A stretch of DNA of 64,000 nt from Prostheceraeus crozeri (Eukaryota; Platyhelminthes; Polycladida; Euryleptidae): contig CAJQUW010003430.1 of the NCBI GenBank assembly GCA_907163375.1, positions 213,381-277,380 of the forward strand, read 5' to 3'. Made by a program: the position numbers and the translations under genes. Shown one piece after another: positions 9,001 to 17,640 of the stretch. The notes beneath the pieces were generated by a model. That model saw only the letters and a list, made by a program, of their open reading frames with translations. It ran no database searches and was not told where the DNA came from. Each line of letters begins with the position of its first letter. The stretch's first letter is position 1.

Positions 9001-10277
9001 TAACGATTATACTGAAGAATCACGTCACGATACTTCGTAATTTTAATATTTGAATCGAAGACTGCATAAACTAATACATTGATCGTCTCAGGTAGTGTTC
9101 TTTTGAACGTCAAATCCAAACGAATATTATGAGGCACGTTCGCTTGACGATAGGGTGCACTAATATCGCTGTCAGCAGTCAAATCAAATGCATAAATAGT
9201 ATATCCACTCTTAAACACTTTCATAGTCAGTCCGTTGGTGTCATCCGTATTGTAAAAGCCAAAGACATCCATAAAATCAACATAACTGCGCATAAATTGA
9301 TCCGAAGCAAAATCTGGTTTGTAGGGTGGACCAGGATGACTCACACCATTTACACGTAAAGCAATTTCACTTAACTGATTATGTTTAAAATTGAAAGGAT
9401 TCTTCTTTATATTACCATTAAATGCATCATTTTCAACCATTGCCACCATGAGGAGCTTCGGTGCTTCCGATGGAAAGAGGCCATCTTTCATGAAACTCTT
9501 TTGATCTTTCGGAATTGTAAAGGTGAGAAGCTTTGTATGCTGAACGGGGTAAATGGCATTTTGGCGGTTAAGACCTTCAGCATGCCCTCTAATGACACTT
9601 GGATTCGGTACTACTCGACGAATGTAAAGTGCAATATCTTCCACATGAATTCTAAAATTGTCAACTTTAGCAAATGCATTCAGCGCAAATTCAGGCTTAT
9701 TCAATGTCAGCTTGAGTCGCATGCTGGTATTACAGAGTAAAAACTTTGACTGTCTAAAGACGTCTAAATTCAGCGGACCATATAGCTGACATACTCTACT
9801 ATCTTTAATCATAGCAGATCGCTTTACAAAGCCACTGTTTGTTTCAGCATCAAATTTTCCTGCTTCATCTCTGTACCATTCCATGGCTTCTATATGACTT
9901 TTTTGTGCTGCTGGATAGAACTGTGATGCATGATTGAAATATGATTTATAGGGATAATCGTTTTGACCACCTTCCACCTGCTGCTCTCCAATCGTTAGAG
10001 AAACATCACGAAGTAATGTAGTCAATGGTAAATTGTTCATTCCAACTTTATGTGTATCGTCAATAGCAGTTCCATCTGCTTGCTGAATTCTAAATCTCAA
10101 ATCAACCATCGCATAACTCAAATCTATGTAGTCATCACTACCACCAGGAATAACAAATTCAATGGGGCCAGCATTCTCAGCTGTTCGAGGATGATAATCT
10201 ACAATACTTGAACTAAGAATATCTGTCTGTATGGCTTGTTGATCAAACAAACAAAACCCGGAAGTTTTACACTCCAT
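9000..10277 (-). CDS. F54H12.2-like capsid-type protein, copy 1 (intact)
   Basis: This 425-aa protein begins MECKTSGFCLFDQQAIQTDI and has the phrases VIPGGSDDYIDLSYAMVDLRF and SLTIGEQQVE. They are typical of a widespread animal family that databases label F54H12.2-like and that occurs in Maverick-type elements. I take it as the likely major capsid or capsid-type protein from context; I cannot show a jelly-roll fold by eye. In copy 2 a single-base loss near 58154 changes the C-terminus, so only this copy is intact. Its stop overlaps the protease start (TAATG), and the basic protein gene ends 3 nt upstream. Confidence 0.75.
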   Translation of the reverse strand: MECKTSGFCLFDQQAIQTDILSSSIVDYHPRTAENAGPIEFVIPGGSDDYIDLSYAMVDLRFRIQQADGTAIDDTHKVGMNNLPLTTLLRDVSLTIGEQQVEGGQNDYPYKSYFNHASQFYPAAQKSHIEAMEWYRDEAGKFDAETNSGFVKRSAMIKDSRVCQLYGPLNLDVFRQSKFLLCNTSMRLKLTLNKPEFALNAFAKVDNFRIHVEDIALYIRRVVPNPSVIRGHAEGLNRQNAIYPVQHTKLLTFTIPKDQKSFMKDGLFPSEAPKLLMVAMVENDAFNGNIKKNPFNFKHNQLSEIALRVNGVSHPGPPYKPDFASDQFMRSYVDFMDVFGFYNTDDTNGLTMKVFKSGYTIYAFDLTADSDISAPYRQANVPHNIRLDLTFKRTLPETINVLVYAVFDSNIKITKYRDVILQYNR

Positions 10278-10279
10278 GA

Positions 10280-10735
10280 TTAGAAGTTATGGCAGCGTCG
10301 TCGTTTAGCGCCTGATGAATGATTAGAGCCTCTGCGACGTTTGCGTGAATGCCTTTTGACTGAAGATCGCACCTTACCAGCTCCGCGAAGTTTCCTTCTT
10401 CCTTTATTCATTCGTTTAGGCGATTTCTTTCCTTGAGTAACACCAGCAAAGGTCTGCTTCAATGTTTTTAAACCGCGTTCCTTCCCACGATTCAACAAAC
10501 TGCTCTCAAAACTTCTACCTCTGGAAAGATCACTAGCAACATCACCAGCAAAGCCAACGGCATTACTTAAAACATTTCGTTTTAAAGATCTTCCGACATT
10601 GGGTATGAGAGGTGCTACAACAGATTTCAGTGCACCAAGTATGCTACCTCCACGTTGGCGGCGAGCGCCGCTGTAAATTTGTCCTCCACTACTTACATAG
10701 GAGGGTCATGAATAAAATGAGGCAGTTGGATTCAT
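10280..10735 (-). pseudogene. Basic core-type protein, copy 1 (early nonsense codon)
   Basis: The frame matches the 151-aa copy 2 protein. CGA at codon 10 has become TGA (10706-10708), a CpG-type transition, so the native start no longer gives a full product. Downstream the frame is open and keeps a Gly-rich stretch, an amphipathic segment (GGSILGALKSVVAPLI) and a very Arg/Lys-rich C-terminus (KRHSRKRRRGS, GAKRRRC). The composition suggests a DNA-condensing core or membrane-active protein like adenovirus pVII or pVI; this rests on composition, not clear homology. Confidence 0.7.
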
Positions 10736-10776
10736 AGCTCAAACCCTAAACATTGTTAGTTACAACTTTGCATGAA

Positions 10777-11995
10777 TCACTGTCGATCACTTAGATGAAA
10801 GATGTCGGCACGACGCATCCAAGAGTTCATACTTGAAGGATAACCAGTCCATTTAACAAGACACCATTCTTCACCTTGCCGTTTTTTACATCGAATGATT
10901 TTCTCTACCAAATATGTTTCACTTTCAGTGACTACCTCAATCTCATCGCGGTAAAAGCTACCCTCAATTTCTTCATTATCGTAATCTTTCAACTTGTAGG
11001 TGGTGGGAGAGTCTTTTTGATCAATCCTTGATACTGTAAATACCTCCTCTGTCCAATTCGGAAGGTACCCTTTAGCAAAAACACTTCACTTTTGAGATAC
11101 GAACTTTATCACCAATTTTCACATAACTTTTCACATGAGTGCGTTTACGTTGGAATGATTCGCGCACTTTATCTACATTGTCAGCATTTACATCTACTGG
11201 TCTGAGTCCAATAGAACGATGGATAGAGTGATTGTAGGCATGGAGTGTATCTTGTAGAACCTTTGTCCAATTTTGTGTCAAGTTGGCAGTAAAATGTCGC
11301 CACAAGCGATTTTTTAATGTGCGATTAAAACGTTCAACGAGTGCAGCTTTATAGGCACTCTTTACACTAAACAACTCAATGTCATGCCTCTCAAATAATC
11401 TTGTCACATGCTGATTTTCAAACTCTTTTCCTTGATCAATCTGAATTCTTTTTGGAATGCGACCTTCTCGAAAAATTGTTTGGAATGCTTTTGCTACTCC
11501 TTTCCCTTCTTTAGTTTTTAAAGGTTGAGCCCACGCATAACGCGAGAAAATATCAATGACGGTTAAAATAAAATTATTGCCCGAGTTATGTTTTGAAATG
11601 GAGGCAACATCACACAAATCTGCTTGCCACTGTTCATCGATGTCATGACCAATATAATGGCGGGTGCGGTACTTCTTTTTCGCTTGTTTGTGGAGTGTAT
11701 AGGTAGCCTGACCCTTTAATCATCGTTTCACTTGTGATTGTGGAAGACCACTCGCTTTTGATAATTTCTTGATAGATGCAAATCCTGCCGGATGTTTTAC
11801 ATCATAATAGATTGACCTCAAACGTTCAGTCGATGACGACTGACTCTTTTTCCTCCTTCTCATCTTTTTGCTTTCTTGCCTTTTTACATTTACAACAACT
11901 GCAGCATTTAGCTTTAGCGGTTTTGCGATCGTGTTCACATTGCTTAGGAGTTTCATTGTGAGAGCTGGCGCAGCAAGTGCAAGTGACAACGACAC
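10777..11995 (-). pseudogene. Retrovirus-type integrase with chromodomain, copy 1 (broken)
   Basis: The frame equals the intact integrase of copy 2. It is interrupted by TGG to TGA at 11720-11722 and by a loss of 2 nt near 11085. The catalytic core (from about 11617 down to 11080) keeps the DDE-type residues in the phrases QADLCD, DQGKEF and VERFNRTLKN; the residue before the second Asp is Ile instead of Ser. A C-terminal chromodomain-like part (VEKIIRCKKRQGEEWCLVKW) lies at about 10790-10920. The position corresponding to the copy 2 N-terminal ATG is GTG here, which argues that translation starts further in, near 11863. Confidence 0.88.
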
Positions 11996-12041
11996 TCATC
12001 TCCGGCGGCTCATTACATGGCAAGCAACACATCTGCTTCAT
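11826..12041 (-). CDS. Small Cys-rich protein overprinted on integrase N-terminus, copy 1
   Basis: ATG at 12041 follows the stop of the 230-aa gene by 1 nt. The 71 residues hold thirteen Cys in clusters (CCLPC, CTCC, CCSCCKC), then a charged tail (KARKQKDEKEEKE). It suggests a metal-binding protein. It overlaps the integrase N-terminal region in another frame. Between copies all Cys are kept and changes in this frame are mild (V/M, N/S, R/K, A/V), while the integrase frame changes more radically. That favours this frame as the real one here. Not recognised by family. Confidence 0.55.
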   Translation of the reverse strand: MKQMCCLPCNEPPEMSVVVTCTCCASSHNETPKQCEHDRKTAKAKCCSCCKCKKARKQKDEKEEKESVVID

Positions 12042-12042
12042 A

Positions 12043-12735
12043 TTAATAGTCTGAGAACATGTATTTCTTGGGAGGAGGTGTTTTACGTTTTCCTTTTACT
12101 AGTTTTAGTGGTGGCGTAGATCTACGTCGAGTTCTTCCTCTTGTTTCCTTAGTGAGTGTGGGAGGGGATGTAGCAGGTGACGTCTTAAACCAATTTGTTG
12201 GCATTTTCATCGTCTGAAGCATTGGAGCAGTAGCCACTGTTGAATCACGTTCTTTCAATGTCTCATTATTCAAAGCAAATTTTGGCACATTATGCTTTTT
12301 CAATAGTTTAAGAAAGTATGACCAACCAGGTGGAACATAGCCTTGACGGCGCTTTCTACGTGTCGCATACTGAATCAAGTCTTCATAACGTGAAGCATCA
12401 ATCACTTTATTTTCATCTGTAATGATTTCTCCTCTATCATTTACATTGAGATGGGGTTCAATACTGTTGAAAAGAGATATGGCATGTGCGCGAGATGCTA
12501 AAGGTGTAGCAGTGGACACAGAGTCACGCATCTTATTCTTCAAATTTTTTAGTTGCTCAACAGTTTCCGATTGTAATAATACAGCACGATGTGGATCTTT
12601 GATGTGAACATTTTGCTGATAATCTATTTCTTTCCTATACATTTGATTTGCAAGAGCTTGCTTTACTTGCTGCATGGCAGTCAATTGTACATATTCATCC
12701 TGAGAAATAACAATCATGCGAGAATAAGAACTCAT
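12043..12735 (-). CDS. Conserved protein between ATPase and integrase, copy 1
   Basis: This 230-aa protein is not recognised. The N-terminal half is rich in Gln, Lys and Asn and probably helical. The middle has EDLIQYATRRKRRQGYVPPGW and FLKLLKKHNVP, and the C-terminus is basic and Pro/Ser/Thr-rich (RGRTRRRSTPPLKLVKGKRK). Its start overlaps the ATPase stop in the tetramer ATGA. Position in the packaging/core block suggests a virion or DNA-binding role, by inference only. It is full length in both copies. Confidence 0.7.
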   Translation of the reverse strand: MSSYSRMIVISQDEYVQLTAMQQVKQALANQMYRKEIDYQQNVHIKDPHRAVLLQSETVEQLKNLKNKMRDSVSTATPLASRAHAISLFNSIEPHLNVNDRGEIITDENKVIDASRYEDLIQYATRRKRRQGYVPPGWSYFLKLLKKHNVPKFALNNETLKERDSTVATAPMLQTMKMPTNWFKTSPATSPPTLTKETRGRTRRRSTPPLKLVKGKRKTPPPKKYMFSDY

Positions 12736-13349
12736 AGTTTGTAGATAATCATGGGAGTTTTCAAAATATCACTTCGAAATCTAAATTCTTCCGGACACTC
12801 TTGCGTAAAGTCAATGAATAAGTAACCGTGTGGTTTTTTAGTAGCTGCTTGAAAAATTTCAATTAAGGCTTTTGATCCTCTGGGTGCAACTTGTCGCGCT
12901 AAAATTTCAAATTGACTTTTATCTCGCGGATTCTTGAAAATAGCATAATAGTGTGTATTCAGGTTTCGTGTACGAGCTTCTTTTCCATCAGGAAACAAAT
13001 TTTGTGTGATATAGATGATAAAGCACCGTTTATGATGTGCTGCGCGAGTGAACATATCTGTAACATCTTTTGAATTCTTACTTTCTTTTAATAAATCATC
13101 CAATACAACAACATCATTAGACTGAAGTTTATCCACTGGAATAATTCCTTCATGTCGAATAAAGTTGCGACTTTGCAATTCCTGAAACAGCGACGGTCGA
13201 TAAATACCATAACACCAAATCACTCGATTGATAGGTTCCTTAAACAACTCCCTTCTTTTATCCAATAAATTCAGCGTGAAAACAGTTTTACCTGCATGAG
13301 ATGGACCTGATACAGTCAGAACTTTATCACATTGAAGTCTGAAATCCAT
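12732..13349 (-). CDS. A32/FtsK-HerA-type packaging ATPase, copy 1
   Basis: ATP-driven genome packaging is the known role of this family. Walker A is GPSHAGKT, Walker B is VVVLDDLL, and a sensor-like ITQN follows. I start it at ATG 13349 (MDFRLQC) because this residue and what follows are shared by both copies, while the upstream frame overlaps the pX-like gene's end and diverges. This gives 205 aa, a usual size for Polinton ATPases. The stop overlaps the start of the 230-aa gene (ATGA). Confidence 0.9.
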   Translation of the reverse strand: MDFRLQCDKVLTVSGPSHAGKTVFTLNLLDKRRELFKEPINRVIWCYGIYRPSLFQELQSRNFIRHEGIIPVDKLQSNDVVVLDDLLKESKNSKDVTDMFTRAAHHKRCFIIYITQNLFPDGKEARTRNLNTHYYAIFKNPRDKSQFEILARQVAPRGSKALIEIFQAATKKPHGYLFIDFTQECPEEFRFRSDILKTPMIIYKL

Positions 13350-13380
13350 TATAATACTTTGAGATTCAACATTTGCATAA

Positions 13381-13746
13381 TTAACGTCTAGAGCCAAAGA
13401 TATTACCAAATACGTTGCCCACGATAGGAGCTAGCATCGGTAGTAACGCTGGAAGGAAACCGCCCTTTTGTGTTAGAGTTTCCCTCTTTCTTTGAAGGGT
13501 GACTTTAGGATTGGAGATGAAACGCAATTTCGTAGCATATCGCTTAAGTAACTTTCGTTGTTTTGGTGCTAATTTCTTCGTCCTCAACTTTCTCACATGA
13601 GAAATAATTTCACGGATGAATTTATCGTTAGCATGTCGTATAGCATTGTATCGCTGATTTGCTTTCATTCGTCGGAGAGCTTGAATGGCTGAAGAAAACT
13701 TTGAAGACTTTTGACTTTTACGTTTCGTCATTTTACGTTTCGCCAT
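13381..13746 (-). CDS. Basic core protein with adenovirus pX-like tail, copy 1
   Basis: The protein has 121 aa. The N-terminus is strongly basic (MAKRKMTKRKSQK, then LRRMKANQRYNAIRHAN and KLRTKKLAPKQRKLLKRY). The C-terminus has a diglycine followed by a hydrophobic helix (GGFLPALLPMLAPIVGNVFG), the arrangement of adenovirus/adintovirus pX (mu) precursors, in which the viral protease cuts near the Gly-Gly. A DNA-condensing core role follows from that family. It is intact in both copies with small length differences near the N-terminus. Confidence 0.75.
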   Translation of the reverse strand: MAKRKMTKRKSQKSSKFSSAIQALRRMKANQRYNAIRHANDKFIREIISHVRKLRTKKLAPKQRKLLKRYATKLRFISNPKVTLQRKRETLTQKGGFLPALLPMLAPIVGNVFGNIFGSRR

Positions 13747-13797
13747 TTTCCGTGTTAGTCTTTGCTAAAACCTGTCTTTACCGCATTTGCATAGGTA

Positions 13798-14121
13798 CTA
13801 ACTATTGCGGCATAAGTGACACTCGAAATGAGCAATATCACAGTGGTTACATTTGCAAAGTTGAATGCAATTAGGTATGAAACAGCGTTGACAAAAAGCA
13901 TGCTTACATCTCTTGAAGATGCGCTTTTCATTTCCATCCTTTCGCCTACATACATCGCAACACATAGTTTCACCGTTACTGTTGTCTATAGCAAGTCTTT
14001 TTGAAGACATGAATTTGCTAGCCTTTTCTAAATAATAGACGCATGTACAGAAGGAATATACTTCGAGAGTGAGCAGACATAGCTCGAAAACCAGTTGTGC
14101 TACAATCAAGTACCACTGCAT
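13798..14121 (-). CDS. Membrane-anchored RING-type protein, copy 1
   Basis: ATG 14121 gives 107 aa. A hydrophobic N-terminal segment (WYLIVAQLVFELCLLTLEVY) predicts one membrane pass. The C-terminal half has CCDVC, then RCKHAFCQRCF and CIQLCKCNHC...CHLC, a RING-like Cys/His pattern. A ubiquitin-ligase role in the membrane is inference. The ATG lies just after the stop of the upstream 139-aa gene. In copy 2 a 7-nt loss just after the ATG puts the start out of frame. Confidence 0.65.
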   Translation of the reverse strand: MQWYLIVAQLVFELCLLTLEVYSFCTCVYYLEKASKFMSSKRLAIDNSNGETMCCDVCRRKDGNEKRIFKRCKHAFCQRCFIPNCIQLCKCNHCDIAHFECHLCRNS

Positions 14122-14123
14122 TT

Positions 14124-14543
14124 TCAATTTTTCTTTATGGAAATTTGAATGTGAATATCTGAAATCGCTTCAATCACTAGACTGCTACCATGATGGTTAA
14201 ATGCGTTAAAACGTTCAGCAATTTTTATCATATGTCTTTTAAAAAATTCTTGGGGGTGATCTACCACTTCCATTGAATAAGAAGCAAAATGGAAAGAGCG
14301 ACTTTCCACCTCTTCCTTTCCAAAATGACTAAACTTAATTTTCGCAACTAATCGCGCCATGATAATGCTATCAGAGAATGTATTCATTAACTCTAGAAAT
14401 AGAGTGCTTGCATCATCGACCACTGCTTCGATGTCGGTTACATCTTTATGAAAATTTATCACATAATCTTGAACAGCTCCTTTTAAACTTTGCCTATGAA
14501 AATGTAATGTTCCGCAGTCGTTTGAGAAAGACATGATCGCCAT
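14124..14543 (-). CDS. Conserved 136-139-aa protein with FNxxGSS motif, copy 1
   Basis: The phrase IAERFNAFNHHGSSLVIEAISDIHI resembles the 'I..F...GSG..I..I' signature I associate with N-terminal regions of polymerase-type proteins of animal virus-like elements. That link is tentative. Copy 2 lacks the first ATG; the ATG three codons in (MSFSND) is shared, so translation probably starts there (14534). Full length in both copies. Function unknown; perhaps replication. Confidence 0.65.
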   Translation of the reverse strand: MAIMSFSNDCGTLHFHRQSLKGAVQDYVINFHKDVTDIEAVVDDASTLFLELMNTFSDSIIMARLVAKIKFSHFGKEEVESRSFHFASYSMEVVDHPQEFFKRHMIKIAERFNAFNHHGSSLVIEAISDIHIQISIKKN

Positions 14544-14809
14544 TTATCTAACCCATCCATTGCATGAAAACAACTCTTCTCATAGTAACATTTATTGAAT
14601 AACGGTAACAAGCATGCATTATAAATCAATGGTTTGAAAGAGATAAAATAGATACAGCTGGTAAATATCATACAGCGAGCAATGATAACCATACAAGACT
14701 TTGGCAGTGTTGAGGTAAGGAGGAAAGAAGCATTGGTTATGAACGCAGCTACTACAACGAACAGACAAAATAGGAACACACAAATCCTTAAAACGTTTCG
14801 TGACTTCAT
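14483..14809 (-). CDS. Possible two-pass membrane protein, copy 1 (overlapping frame)
   Basis: This 108-aa frame has two hydrophobic stretches (VLRICVFLFCLFVVVAAFI and SCMVIIARCMIFTSCIYFI). It overlaps the C-terminal third of the exonuclease-like gene and the start of the 139-aa gene. It is open in copy 2 (63469-63798) with mostly mild changes, even though the overlapping exonuclease frame is broken there. It may be a real small membrane protein or a shadow; the evidence is balanced. Confidence 0.4.
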   Translation of the reverse strand: MKSRNVLRICVFLFCLFVVVAAFITNASFLLTSTLPKSCMVIIARCMIFTSCIYFISFKPLIYNACLLPLFNKCYYEKSCFHAMDGLDKWRSCLSQTTAEHYIFIGKV

Positions 14810-15167
14810 GATAATGTTGATTCACTCTACTATCCCAAGGCGGGAGCAAAATATCATCAATGATTAGATTGGGAAATACTTTCCTCTCCTTACCAGGATT
14901 ATTACAAAAGATGCGTATAACATTGAAAGCAGCTAACCATCGTTTAAAGTCAATAAGAAGAGCACTCTCACAAGAAAAGCCATAGTCTTGCAAATATTTC
15001 AGATTAAGTCCATGAATGTGTTTTCTCGCCCATTGATCAACATTGGGATTGCAGTTGGCATGTTGATGATAGACACTAACAATCTGATATGTCCAATTGT
15101 TCATAGCAATAGCACTGAGCTCCTGTACAGGTTCACCCTCACAATCCATAAAAATGATGATAGAAGC
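14619..15167 (-). CDS. DEDDh exonuclease-like protein, copy 1
   Basis: The frame opens exactly at an acceptor-like TTTTAG (15168-15173) and reads ASIIIFMDCEGEP, a beta-strand leading to a D-x-E pair. It continues with ARKHIHGLNLKYLQDYG and ALLIDFKRWL, resembling the RNase T/exonuclease fold; a clear third motif is not seen. The first downstream ATG is 15149 (MDCE), but that start would cut the strand carrying the catalytic pair. Joining to the distant ATG exon at 16136 would be in frame, as for the right-end gene. In copy 2 a one-base loss near 63831 breaks the frame. Confidence 0.55.
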   Translation of the reverse strand, partial: ASIIIFMDCEGEPVQELSAIAMNNWTYQIVSVYHQHANCNPNVDQWARKHIHGLNLKYLQDYGFSCESALLIDFKRWLAAFNVIRIFCNNPGKERKVFPNLIIDDILLPPWDSRVNQHYHEVTKRFKDLCVPILSVRCSSCVHNQCFFPPYLNTAKVLYGYHCSLYDIYQLYLFYLFQTIDL

Positions 15168-15201
15168 CTAAAACGGAAATTTACACATCTAAAGAAACGT
15201 T

Positions 15202-15327
15202 CTATAACATATTACAAAATGAAGAATTACATCGATGCTTTTCACGACAAAATACACAAATGATATGATGGCAACGAAGAAGTAAAATGTATCTAATAAG
15301 ACCACGTCTACGACACTCAAAGCACAT
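15202..15327 (-). CDS. Tiny RING-like Cys/His protein
   Basis: From ATG 15327 this encodes 41 aa with CFEC, RCHHIICVFC and CNSSFC, spaced like a minimal RING or zinc knuckle. The frame is open further upstream to about 15450 without an ATG, so a spliced longer form is possible. It lies between the exonuclease-like and right-end genes. The corresponding part of copy 2 is outside the window, so conservation cannot be tested here. Confidence 0.4.
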   Translation of the reverse strand: MCFECRRRGLIRYILLLRCHHIICVFCREKHRCNSSFCNML

Positions 15328-15361
15328 AAGCGAATTGTCATAGGGTAGAGTTAGGAAAGGA

Positions 15362-16136
15362 CTAGTAATTCTCCTTCTTTGATTTGCGTTTTGATGCAGT
15401 ATTCTTCTCCGACTTGCGCTTCGTACCACTGCTGTTAAGGATTTGATCAATTATGTCATCTACGTTGGGTGGTTTTGGAATATATAGGATGGATTCCATA
15501 TGCATGGAGAGATAGACTATTTTATTATCCTTGTGTCGACCATAATATAGCCCATTCACTTTGAAAAGGATATCCCAAGTACCGTCTCCGAGCTCATCAC
15601 ATCTGATGGGTATTGATTGATCTCCATCCTTCTTATAGTAAGTGCACCAATGTGATACCGGTAGGCAAATGTGATTACCATCCCAAATCTTTCTATAGGG
15701 AGTATCCTTGTCATCTCTCGCCTTCCACTCTTGAGCAAGAGGAGTAGGAATGTCCATATTTAATGTCACGTACTCCTCAATAATATCAAGTTGGCAGCGA
15801 ATGTACGGACTCACGGGGATCAGTATGTAGTCCCCATACTGATTGCGCATTATCTTAACATCCGTGGAAGGGAGCATTCCCGTTTGGAGTACTACGCTAT
15901 GATCGTCATAACGCAAGACTTGCTTAAATTTACGCTGTAGCGGTGTAGGATTATGTACCTTGGTTGTTTCTTCCACTGGCCTCAGTTGTAGATGATCTGA
16001 TCGTAGCGAACCTTGTAACGTTTGACCGCCATTTTGTCCTACTAGTGCAGCAGATGGAGTAGATGCCTGAAAATGAAAAAGATTGTATTAAGTTTACGTT
16101 CAAGGGAGATGAGGGAGGAAAGTAGCGACTTACCAT
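15362..16136 (-). CDS. Right-end gene with ATG-only first exon, unknown function
   Basis: Exon 1 is the ATG at 16134-16136, followed by a GTAAGT donor and a 67-nt intron (16067-16133). Exon 2 runs from 16066 (GCATCTACT) to the stop at 15362, giving 235 aa in frame. The exon layout mirrors the polymerase gene at the other end. The protein is not recognised; it has a central mixed domain (IWDGNHICLPVSHWCTYY) and a basic nuclear-signal-like C-terminus (KRKSEKNTASKRKSKK). By position it resembles terminal early-type genes of adenovirus-like genomes; a replication role such as terminal protein is only a guess. Confidence 0.7.
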
Positions 16137-16280
16137 TTTAGTTGGATAATAGAATAGAGAGAGAGAGAGAAAATGTGCGTCCGTCACTCGTGCGATTCAA
16201 CGATGGAATGATTCTCACTGTGGAAGGCTCGCTATTTATAAAGAAATGCTTGATTCTCATTGGATGATGATCCTCATTGG
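16067..16280 (-). promoter_or_regulatory. Right terminal inverted repeat with promoter, ATG and intron
   Basis: Read leftward: CCAAT (16276-16280), a second CCAAT 17 nt on (16259-16263), TATAAATA 23 nt further (16233-16240), a leader of about 100 nt, ATG, GTAAGT, and an acceptor at 16067. Copy 2's left end has the two CCAAT boxes and TATA at the same 17- and 23-nt spacings and a 67-nt intron. The rest is diverged but alignable. A GA microsatellite (about 16154-16170) lies in the leader. Confidence 0.75.
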
Positions 16281-16291
16281 ACAATAACATC

Positions 16292-17640
16292 AAGCTGATT
16301 CCAAATCTGAAATCCGTTTTCCCATCCGATGCTTCGTTTTGGCGCTACAGCCCAAAACGTCCAAAATTCTAACTCTGTCGTTTTTCGACAATCTCCCAAA
16401 ATCTTAAATGGTGTCTCACATCTAAACGAAGACAGATATGAACAAGCCGATTCTTTCAGTGAATTTGTCTCACTCTTAGCTTTCAAACGAGCTATTGCAC
16501 GACAAAATCCGTCCATTAGAAGCAAAGTTGGAAAGTCGGTGCCGATGGGGGGGGCGTCAGCGAAACTTTTTCTCTCCGATTGACTTGAAACTCACCATAC
16601 CGATGCAGAATTTCACGCTGAATCCGAATCTGGCCTCCGTTTTCCCATCCGATGCTTCGTTTTGGCGCTACAGCCCAAAACGTCCAAAATTCTAACTCTG
16701 TCGTTTTTTCGAACAATGTTGAAAATTTTTTCTCTCCGATTGCGTTCAAATTCACCATACCGATGCAGAATTTCACGCTGAATCCGAATATGGCCTCCGT
16801 TTTCCCATCCGATGCTTCGTTTTGGCGCTACAGCCCAAAACGTCCAAAATTCTAACTCTGTCGTTTTTCGCCAATCTCCCAAAATCTTAAATGGCGTCTC
16901 ACATCTAAACGAAGACAGATATGAACAAGCCGATTCTTTCAGTGAATTTGTCTCACTCTTAGCTTTCAAACGAGCTATGGTACGACAAAATCCGTCCACT
17001 GGAAGCCAAGATCGAAGCTAGCTCTCCCGAGGGGGGGGGGTCAGTGAAATTTGATGAAACAAACTTTGGTCAGGGTCCCAGGTCGAAATGCCACACTTTG
17101 GAAAATTTTCAAAATTTTACCCATACAAAGTCACTCTGACACTTAGGATTTTTTCAGGTGAGCTCCGACCTAAAATCTTGTAACAGCTCTAACTTTTGAA
17201 CGGCTGGTCCGATTGACTCGCGACAAAAATGTCGTCGAGCAGTTTTTTCTTCTCTTTCAAACGAGTAGCTGTAAGACAAAATCCGTCCACTAGAACCAAA
17301 GTTAGAAGATTGCTGTCGGGGGGGGGGGGGGGTCGGTGAAATTTCATGAAAAATGTTTTGCTAAAGGTTCCAGATCGAAATTCCACACTTTGGAAAATTT
17401 TCAAAATTTTACCCATACAAAGCCAGGATTTTTTCAGGTGAGCTACGACAGTCCACCCTCCCAACCTGGCCGCACACCACGCCAACCTGGAGAGCACATC
17501 ACACACCACCTCGCGCTACGACGGCCGGCCAGAGGGGGGGGACGTCAGACTCGAAGCAACACGGCGGCACACCACGACCGACTCGACTGACAGGAGGGGG
17601 GGGGACGTCAGCGACTTTTTTCGACGGCGGCCATCTTGCG
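16292..17640. repeat. Poly-G-containing dispersed repeat block 1
   Basis: Non-coding modules recur here and at 23.4-24.4 and 40.4-44.05 kb. They include a roughly 140-nt unit centred on CCGATGCTTCGTTTTGG, a roughly 150-nt unit with GAAGACAGATATGAACAAGC, and G-runs of 8 to 13 bases followed by GTCAG. Reading frames exist on both strands but show no coding pattern. Copy 1 of the transposon abuts this block inside a repeat unit. Confidence 0.8.

Larger units (their letters stand above)
1..16280. mobile_element. Polinton/Maverick-type virus-like transposon, copy 1
   Basis: This stretch encodes the Polinton hallmark set: family B polymerase, retrovirus-type integrase, adenain-like protease, packaging ATPase and capsid-type proteins. 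Genes are tightly packed and often overlap by 1-4 nt. The left end is cut by the window just upstream of a TATA box. The right end is taken near 16280, where the promoter homologous to the left-end promoter stops and a dispersed poly-G repeat resumes at about 16292. Copy 1 carries several frameshifts and nonsense changes, so it is probably not autonomous. Exact termini and a target duplication could not be fixed. Confidence 0.88.

Noticed and set aside
16274-17021. Recurrent 60-130-aa frames in the poly-G repeats (also at 23.4-24.4 and 40.3-44.0 kb)
   Set aside because: Both strands are open over the same units, copies shift frame freely, and no domain is recognisable.
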